Assembly (NCBI GenBank): GCA_964430275.1
Contig: CAYSGF010000224.1
Span: 1-20,035, forward strand
Direction of reading: 5' to 3'
From: DASTYK01 sp964430275
GTDB lineage: Bacteria; Gemmatimonadota; Gemmatimonadetes; Longimicrobiales; RSA9
DNA: 20,035 nucleotides
Notes under the pieces: model-generated
What the model was told of the DNA's origin: nothing
Seen by the model: only the letters and a program-made list of their open reading frames with translations
Database searches by the model: none
Position numbers and translations under genes: made by a program
Shown: positions 15,444 through 20,035 of the stretch, one piece after another
Position numbering within the stretch: position 1 is the first letter of the stretch
Layout of the letters: each line of letters begins with the position of its first letter

Positions 15444-16085
15444 ATGCGTAAGGCATTTGCAGTCGCGGCGATCGCCGCAGTGTTGGTAACGGCGCGCGAT
15501 GCATCCGCGCAGTCGTTCAGCTTCGGTCCGGCGGCGGGTGTGAGCATCGCGAGCTTCTCGGGCGATGACATGGAGGACGCGGATTCGCGTACCGGCTTCT
15601 TCGGCGGCGCGCAGGTCGTGTGGCAGGCACCGGGCTCGCTGTTCGGCGTCGAGACGGGCGCGCTGTACGTGCAGAAGGGCGCGTCCGGTGAGGAGGGCGG
15701 TTTCGAGACCACGTTCGCGCTCGACTACATCGAGATTCCCCTGCTGCTGCGCATCGCGCCGCCGATGGGGAACAGCTCGATGACGCCGGCATTCGGCCTG
15801 GGTGTGACGGCCGGCTTCGAGATCGGCTGTTCGGTCGAGGTCGAGGGCGAGGGCGTCGAGGCGGAGGCCGACTGCGACGCGGGCGGTGAAGAAGGCATCG
15901 ACACGAAGTCATTCGACCTGGGCCTGACGGCGTCGGTCGGTGCGGACTTCGCCGCGGGCAACATGATCGTGGCCCCGTTCGCGCGGTACACGTACGGCCT
16001 GACGAACATTGTCGATGCGGAGGACGCGGACGTGAAGAACACGGTGATTCTCGTTGGAGCAGCGCTCCGCTTCGGCGGCCGGTAG
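15444..16085 (+). CDS. Outer-membrane beta-barrel protein with acidic loop
   Basis: A 213-residue exported protein. The signal peptide ends near residue 23 (ASA|QSF). The mature part has repeated amphipathic strands (SFGPAAGVSIASF, FFGGAQVVWQ, LFGVETGALYVQKG, DYIEIPLLLRIA, APFARYTYGL) and ends in VGAALRFGGR, close to the usual C-terminal strand of PorT-like/OMP_b-brl_2 barrels. Between strands lies a strongly acidic loop with two cysteines (about 128-152: CSVEVEGEGVEAEADC, then GGEEG). This could bind cations or form a surface loop; that is inference. The ribosome binding site GAGGA sits five bases before the ATG. Its gene follows the terminator and leader structures listed above. Confidence 0.8.
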   Translation: MRKAFAVAAIAAVLVTARDASAQSFSFGPAAGVSIASFSGDDMEDADSRTGFFGGAQVVWQAPGSLFGVETGALYVQKGASGEEGGFETTFALDYIEIPLLLRIAPPMGNSSMTPAFGLGVTAGFEIGCSVEVEGEGVEAEADCDAGGEEGIDTKSFDLGLTASVGADFAAGNMIVAPFARYTYGLTNIVDAEDADVKNTVILVGAALRFGGR

Positions 16086-16101
16086 TCACTCCCACACGGA
16101 A

Positions 16102-16131
16102 TGCGGCGCGCGACGGCTGTCGCGCGCCGCA
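16102..16131 (+). terminator. Perfect 13-bp intercistronic hairpin
   Basis: 16102-16114 pairs perfectly with 16119-16131 (stem of 13 bp, mostly G-C, loop GGCT), in the gap between two outer-membrane genes. A short TTTT follows 4 bases after the stem (16135-16138), so it may be a terminator or an attenuating/stabilising structure. The next ribosome binding site starts about 12 bases after the stem. Confidence 0.5.
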
Positions 16132-16157
16132 CCATTTTCAGTCAGGAGAATGAGACG

Positions 16158-16802
16158 ATGAAGCTCATCAAGCTGGTAGCGCTGGCGACCGCCGGCGTGG
16201 CCTTCTCGGCCGGTTCGGCTGCCGCGCAGGCCTGCATGGGCATGCCGATCGGGAACGCGAACTTCGCTGCACGCGGCGAGGTCGGTTTTGCGGATGGCGG
16301 GAAGTCGTACACGGCGAACCTGAACGCGAATCTGCTCGGACCGATTGCGTTCGAGCTGTTCGGCGGCCTCGTCGATTTCGACGACATCGAGGACAACGGC
16401 GCAACGTTCGGGGGCAAGGTTGCGTACGAGCTCGGGCTCGCAAACGTATCCGTTTGCCCGCTCGTGGGCGCGGACTACACGACCATCTCGGCGGAGGAGG
16501 CTGGCGTAGAGGCGTCGGTGAGCACGCTGGTCGTGCCTGTTGGCGTCGGCGTCGGAGTAGCGCTGCCCGCGGGTGGGCTGGGCGATGTGGTACTGTATGC
16601 GCAGCCGTCGTACCTGTACATGCGCTTTTCCGCAGAAGAAGGTGACGAGGATTTCAGCGATTCGACGAACGAGTTCGGAGCCGAGGCCGGTGCCACGCTC
16701 GGACTCGGCCGCTTCCTGGTCGGCGGGTCCGTGTTCTTCACGACGGTCGAGGAGTCGGACGCTGTATTCTCGTTGACGGCCGGCCTGCGTTTCGGCCGTT
16801 AG
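16158..16802 (+). CDS. Outer-membrane beta-barrel protein
   Basis: A 214-residue exported protein. The signal peptide ends near residue 24 (AAA|QAC). The mature sequence starts at or next to a Cys (AQACMG), so a lipoprotein alternative should be considered, although the three residues before the Cys, AQA, are a poor lipobox. It has amphipathic strands (YTANLNANLLGPIAFELFGGLVDF, VGVGVGVALPAGGL, VLYAQPSYLYMRF, GATLGLGRFLVGGSVFF) and ends with LTAGLRFGR, similar to the preceding barrel's final strand. GGAG lies nine bases upstream of the ATG at 16158. The stop overlaps the convergent GDPD stop by four bases. No clear function. Confidence 0.78.
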   Translation: MKLIKLVALATAGVAFSAGSAAAQACMGMPIGNANFAARGEVGFADGGKSYTANLNANLLGPIAFELFGGLVDFDDIEDNGATFGGKVAYELGLANVSVCPLVGADYTTISAEEAGVEASVSTLVVPVGVGVGVALPAGGLGDVVLYAQPSYLYMRFSAEEGDEDFSDSTNEFGAEAGATLGLGRFLVGGSVFFTTVEESDAVFSLTAGLRFGR

Positions 16803-17635
16803 TCGAGCAGTCGGCGGTGTGCGGCTCCGGCCGCACGCCGCACGGCCTCGAGCCCCCGCGGTTCGCCCGCCGGTCTCAGCCGCAGCAGTCGCTCCGTAAA
16901 ATTCGTAAACATGCCGTCCACGCGTGCTTCCGTGAGCCTGCGCATCTCGGCCTCGTCGTTCACGGTCCAGGGGTGCACGTGCAGGCCGCGCCCGTGCGCG
17001 GCGGCGACGAGTGAGCTGTCCGTGTCCGCGCGCGCGGGACCGATGCCGACCGCGTACTCCGCGATGCGCGGGAGCATTGCCTGGATGGCGTGTCCGCCGG
17101 TCCGCTCCGGCAGCAGCTGGATGAGTGGCAGCTCGGGATCCGCAGCGTGGATCAGGCGCAGGCTCGACGCACTGAAGGACTGGATCAGTACCCGCCACTC
17201 GCGCCGGGCCAGGTCGAGAAGGCCGTGGGCCTCGAGAAGCGCAAGCAGTGCGGCCTCCATGCCGGGCGCGCTGTCGGGTCGCTTCGTCTCGATGTAGAAC
17301 GCGGCGCGATCCCGGTAGCGCGCGAGCACGTCGTCGAGCGTCGGGATGCGCTGCCCGACGTAGCCGCTGCGTGCACGTTCCGGGAAGCGTCGATTGAACC
17401 AGGAGCCCACGTCGCAGTCGCGCATGGCCGCCCAGTCCTGGTCGATGATGCGGCCGCGGCACTCCTCCGCAGTCCGGTCCAGCGTTTCGTCGTGGACGCA
17501 GACGAGAACGCCGTCGCGCGTCATCTGCAGGTCCTGCTCGAGGAAGTCGCACCCGAGCTGGAGCGCGGCGTCGTAGGCGGCGAAGGTGTGTTCGGGCGCG
17601 TGGCCGGAGGCACCACGGTGGGCGATCACGAGCAT
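16799..17635 (-). CDS. Glycerophosphodiester phosphodiesterase
   Basis: A 278-residue GDPD-family enzyme without signal peptide, so cytoplasmic, hydrolysing glycerophosphodiesters to sn-glycerol-3-phosphate plus an alcohol. The catalytic and metal-binding residues are present: His6-Arg7-Gly8, Glu15, Glu33-x-Asp35 (LEQDLQMT), His48-Asp49 (VHDETLDRT), IPTLDDVLA (97-105), and Glu116/Lys118 in YIETKRP. C-terminal WTVN and the GMFTNF strand are typical. This looks like a UgpQ-type bacterial enzyme used to recycle phospholipid head groups. The ATG at 17635 lacks a clear Shine-Dalgarno. The 3' end overlaps the convergent outer-membrane gene. Confidence 0.93.
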   Translation of the reverse strand: MLVIAHRGASGHAPEHTFAAYDAALQLGCDFLEQDLQMTRDGVLVCVHDETLDRTAEECRGRIIDQDWAAMRDCDVGSWFNRRFPERARSGYVGQRIPTLDDVLARYRDRAAFYIETKRPDSAPGMEAALLALLEAHGLLDLARREWRVLIQSFSASSLRLIHAADPELPLIQLLPERTGGHAIQAMLPRIAEYAVGIGPARADTDSSLVAAAHGRGLHVHPWTVNDEAEMRRLTEARVDGMFTNFTERLLRLRPAGEPRGLEAVRRAAGAAHRRLLD

Positions 17636-17658
17636 ACCGCAAACGTATGGCGGGACCG

Positions 17659-17687
17659 TTGACCCGGGAAGAGAGTGCGCACAACCT
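17659..17687 (+). promoter_or_regulatory. Candidate promoter for the Nramp-like gene
   Basis: TTGACC at 17659-17664, a 17-bp spacer, and CAACCT at 17682-17687 in the gap between the GDPD start (17635) and the internal ATG 17731. The -35 is good and the -10 weak. If real it favours the 17731 start, since it lies inside the longer 17647 reading. Confidence 0.3.
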
Positions 17688-17730
17688 TCAGCGCGTGACG
17701 CAGCGCGTCCCTCCCCATCAGAACACGGTT

Positions 17731-18996
17731 ATGGCTGGCAAGATCCTGCGGCAGGGTTTCTGGCAGACGTTCGGACCGGGGCTGGTCTGGGCAGCGGCCG
17801 CCATCGGCGTCTCGCACCTGGTTCAGTCGACGCGTGCGGGCGCGGTCTACGCCTTCGGTCTGGTCTGGGTGGTTGTTCTCGCGAACTTCCTCAAGTACCC
17901 CTTCTTCCAGTTCGGGCCGCGCTATGCCGCGGCAACCGGCGAGAGCCTGGTGGAGGGGTACCGCCGGCAGGGACGTGCAGTCCTGATCGTCTACCTCGTG
18001 CTCACGCTCGCGACCATGTTCGCGGTCGAGGCGGCCGTAACGTTCGTGGGCGGTGCCATCGCGACACAGCTCTTCGGCGATGCGCTCTCGCCCTTCGTCT
18101 ACAGCATCCTGATGCTCGCCGTGTGTGCGCTCCTGCTGATTCCCGGCCGCTATCCGCTGCTGGATCGCACCGTCAAGGTGATCATGGCCGTGCTCACGGT
18201 CTCGACGGTCGCCGCGGTCATCGGTGCCGTGGCCGGTGGCGGCGGTGGCGAACGCATGTCTCTCGCACCCGTACTGCCGACGTCCGGACTCGAGTTCGCG
18301 TTTCTCATCGCGCTCGTCGGCTGGATGCCGTCGGCCATCGACATCTCCGTCTGGCACTCCCTCTGGACGCTCGCACGCGCCCAGCAGACCGGGTACCGCC
18401 CGACACTGCGCCAGGTGCTCACCGACTTCAACATCGGATACATTGGCACCGCGATCATGTCGCTGTTCTTCGTGGCTCTCGGCGCACTCATCTGGCACGG
18501 CAGCGGCACCGACGTGCCCGCGGCCGGTGGCGCGTTCGCGGCGCAGCTCATCGCTCTGTACACGGAGGCGCTCGGGCCGTGGGCGCGGCCGGTCATCGCC
18601 GTCGCCGCGTTCACGACGATGTTCTCCACTACGCTGACCGTCACCGACGCATTCCCGCGCGTCCTACAGCGCACTACGGCGATCCTCTGGCCGGCGAGTG
18701 CGCACGGCAACCGCGAGCCGCGCCTCTACTGGATCTGGATGATCGTGTTGATCAGCGGCGCCGTTCTGCTGATGGGCGCGTTTCGCGGCCAGATGACGAC
18801 CATGGTCGACGTCGCTACGACGCTCTCCTTCGTGACGGCGCCCGTGCTGTCATGGTTCAACCTGCGCGCCGTGCGCGGCGCCTGGGTACCGGAGGCCGCG
18901 CGGCCACGCGGCTGGCTCCTCGCGCTGGCCTACGTCGGACTCGCCTTCGGCGCTCTGTTCGCCGGCATTTATCTGGTCTGGCGATTCGGCATGTAG
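17731..18996 (+). CDS. Nramp-related membrane transporter lacking the canonical TM1 metal-binding motif
   Basis: A 421-residue polytopic inner-membrane protein (10-11 segments) matching the Nramp fold. It opens with FGPGLVWAAAAIGVSH, where canonical Nramp transporters have DPGN: here residues 26-29 are Gly-Val-Ser-His, so the Asp and Asn metal ligands are absent. The TM6 signature is also altered, GWMPSAID (Met199 kept, usual MPH not). The following QSTRAGA and FKYPFF stretches are those of the Nramp/COG1914 family. It probably transports an ion or small solute other than a canonical Mn2+/Fe2+. The substrate is unknown. Start 17731 is chosen because FGPGL follows soon after; the in-frame ATG at 17647 would add 28 residues and leave only 11 bases to the divergent GDPD start. 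Confidence 0.85.
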   Translation: MAGKILRQGFWQTFGPGLVWAAAAIGVSHLVQSTRAGAVYAFGLVWVVVLANFLKYPFFQFGPRYAAATGESLVEGYRRQGRAVLIVYLVLTLATMFAVEAAVTFVGGAIATQLFGDALSPFVYSILMLAVCALLLIPGRYPLLDRTVKVIMAVLTVSTVAAVIGAVAGGGGGERMSLAPVLPTSGLEFAFLIALVGWMPSAIDISVWHSLWTLARAQQTGYRPTLRQVLTDFNIGYIGTAIMSLFFVALGALIWHGSGTDVPAAGGAFAAQLIALYTEALGPWARPVIAVAAFTTMFSTTLTVTDAFPRVLQRTTAILWPASAHGNREPRLYWIWMIVLISGAVLLMGAFRGQMTTMVDVATTLSFVTAPVLSWFNLRAVRGAWVPEAARPRGWLLALAYVGLAFGALFAGIYLVWRFGM

Positions 18997-19115
18997 CCAT
19001 CCTCGACGCAGGCGGGCCATGGTACGAGCGGGTGGGCCGTTCGGCATCGGCCGGTCGACGCAGCCCCGAGAACCCGTCGTGCAACCCTACGCATCCGCGG
19101 ATCGGTCATACAGGA

Positions 19116-19136
19116 GCCCCCGTGAGCTGCGGGGGC
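19116..19136 (+). other. Hairpin in the 5' leader of the barrel gene
   Basis: GCCCCCG (19116-19122) and CGGGGGC (19130-19136) form a 7-bp stem around a TGAGCTG loop, 28 bases before the ATG at 19165 and with no T tract. It may influence translation of the downstream gene. The rest of the 168-bp gap shows no other structure. Confidence 0.35.
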
Positions 19137-19164
19137 GTACCGATTCTCTGCAGGAGGTCACTGC

Positions 19165-19794
19165 ATGTGGACGCGAAGCCTTTACGTGATACTCGCCCTC
19201 GGGCTGCTCGTACCGGGGCCGGTCGAGGCACAGCGCAGGCGCGACTGGCGCATCGTGGTCGAGCGGCAACACAACGATTTCACGTTCGAGCCACACGTCG
19301 GGTTCTTTCGCGATGCCTACGATATCGGCGCGGATGACGATCGTACGACCTGGCTCGCAGGCATGCGCCTCGGCTACCGTCTCGCCTCCCGCGCCCGCCT
19401 GCTCGGCACCCTCGCCTTCGCGCGGTCCGACGACATCGCCAGCCGCAGCGATGCCGCATCCTACAATGTCTACGACAACACCTGGATCCTGACGACGATC
19501 GGCGCAGAGTACGATGTCGTACCCGGACGGACGAGCGTCGCGCTCGGACTCCAGGGCGGCGCGGGCTGGCGCAAGACGACGTTCGAGGAAGCCGTCGGCA
19601 CCGACCCCGACCCGGTAATCGTCTCCGACGACGGCTACAGCGCCATCGACGTGGTAGTACCGTCCGTAACGTTCCGCCACTGGTTCGCCCGTCGTGCCGC
19701 CCTCACGATCGGTCTGCAGGATTACATCTTCGATGTGCTGGAAGGACCCGTGGACCACAGTCCGGCGGGAAGTGTGGGGGTGACGCTGAGGTGA
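19165..19794 (+). CDS. Putative outer-membrane beta-barrel protein
   Basis: A 209-residue exported protein with a signal peptide ending near residue 22 (VEA|QRR). The rest alternates polar and hydrophobic/aromatic residues in strands (TTWLAGMRLGYRL, RARLLGTLAFAR, TWILTTIGAEYDV, SVALGLQGGAGW, RAALTIGLQDYIF) and ends with a VGVTLR strand, as expected for an 8-10 stranded barrel. The ribosome binding site is strong (AGGAGGTCACTGC before the ATG). No catalytic or named family signature is visible. The gene ends 11 bases before the AT-rich repeat element. Confidence 0.72.
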   Translation: MWTRSLYVILALGLLVPGPVEAQRRRDWRIVVERQHNDFTFEPHVGFFRDAYDIGADDDRTTWLAGMRLGYRLASRARLLGTLAFARSDDIASRSDAASYNVYDNTWILTTIGAEYDVVPGRTSVALGLQGGAGWRKTTFEEAVGTDPDPVIVSDDGYSAIDVVVPSVTFRHWFARRAALTIGLQDYIFDVLEGPVDHSPAGSVGVTLR

Positions 19795-19805
19795 GTGTAA
19801 AACTG

Positions 19806-19886
19806 GAATTGGTGAATTGGTGAATTGGTGAATTGGCGCCGGGGACGTTCTCGTCCCGCAGCCTGATTCACCAATTCACCAATTCA
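19806..19886. repeat. AT-rich tandem octamer repeat with long inverted arms
   Basis: Nearly four copies of the 8-mer GAATTGGT (19806-19836) form a left arm. 19866-19886 is the reverse complement of 19813-19833 (21 bp, perfect). The 32-base loop itself contains GGGACG/CGTCCC around TTCT (19842-19857). It sits between convergent genes, so it could end transcription from both sides, although no T run follows. It is strikingly AT-rich for its surroundings. It could also be a dispersed intergenic element. Confidence 0.75.
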
Positions 19887-19893
19887 TAACGTC

Positions 19894-20035
19894 TCAATCG
19901 CCGTGCGCTTCCACCGTCTGCCGCACCTTTGCGCGCTGCCCTTCGGTCGCGCCCGTCGCGCCAACCCCGTCCCCGCGTCCCGTAAGCCATTGCATCATGC
20001 GTTCGGCGGCGCCGTTCAGGATGACGTATGCGCCG
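19894..20035 (-). CDS. C-terminal end of an unidentified protein, partial
   Basis: The minus strand is open from the right edge to a TGA at 19894-19896, giving the last 46 or so residues of a gene whose start lies beyond 20035. The visible part begins AYVILNGAAERMMQWLTGRGDG and ends in a Lys/Arg/Glu-rich helix (EGQRAKVRQTVEAHGD). No family can be assigned from so short a piece. Codon use is like its neighbours. It is convergent with the barrel gene, with the repeat element between. Confidence 0.5.
   Translation of the reverse strand, partial: GAYVILNGAAERMMQWLTGRGDGVGATGATEGQRAKVRQTVEAHGD

Noticed and set aside
17586..19337. Plus-strand 583-residue open frame over the Nramp-like gene
   Set aside because: Shadow reading of the transporter with implausible composition.
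19806..19836. CRISPR-like repeat
   Set aside because: Units are contiguous 8-mers without spacers and no cas genes are near. It is better described as a tandem repeat with an inverted partner.

Overview
This is a gene-dense, high-GC stretch of what looks like an ordinary bacterial chromosome. Signal-peptide proteins with outer-membrane beta-barrel character, a patatin-POTRA-barrel exporter and a lipoprotein point to a diderm (Gram-negative) organism. The GC bias, the run of small 'outer membrane beta-barrel' proteins and the frequent GTG/TTG starts suggest a Gemmatimonadota-like or similar soil/marine lineage. That placement is inference from style, not proof. No rRNA, tRNA, CRISPR array, insertion sequence or phage gene was recognised.

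Left part (1-4117): a minus-strand pair encodes a secreted NTF2/SnoaL-like protein and a patatin-like phospholipase that runs off the left edge and looks like a type Vd (PlpD-like) autotransporter. Divergent from it is a plus-strand run of a small membrane coiled-coil protein, an exported trinuclear-zinc S1/P1-nuclease/phospholipase C-fold protein and a lipoprotein. Next (4133-5901) is a minus-strand two-gene ABC exporter (ATPase with a TTG start, then an ABC-2 permease). A plus-strand three-domain protein (DUF1801-DUF4287-SRPBCC) follows at 6082-7107.

Middle (7085-11678): a tightly overlapping minus-strand operon of UvrD/PcrA helicase, 2-hydroxyacid dehydrogenase and glycerate 2-kinase. The two enzymes form a plausible glyoxylate/hydroxypyruvate to 2-phosphoglycerate route. 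Divergent from it (11994-15214) is a plus-strand operon of a soluble PAS-GAF histidine kinase, a CaCA-family Na+/Ca2+ exchanger translationally coupled to it, and a small membrane protein. It ends at a convincing hairpin-T-tract terminator.

Right part (15253-20035): two consecutive outer-membrane beta-barrel genes separated by a perfect 13-bp hairpin, a convergent glycerophosphodiester phosphodiesterase, and a divergent Nramp-related transporter in which the canonical TM1 metal-binding DPGN motif is replaced by GVSH. Another beta-barrel gene follows, then an AT-rich tandem/inverted repeat lying between convergent genes, and the tail of an unidentified minus-strand gene at the edge.

The items most worth a second look are the Nramp-like transporter, the kinase/exchanger/small-protein operon, the three-domain DUF1801 fusion, the nested inverted repeat at 19806-19886 and the hairpins around the outer-membrane genes. 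I found no clear evidence of a wholly new defence or mobile system.
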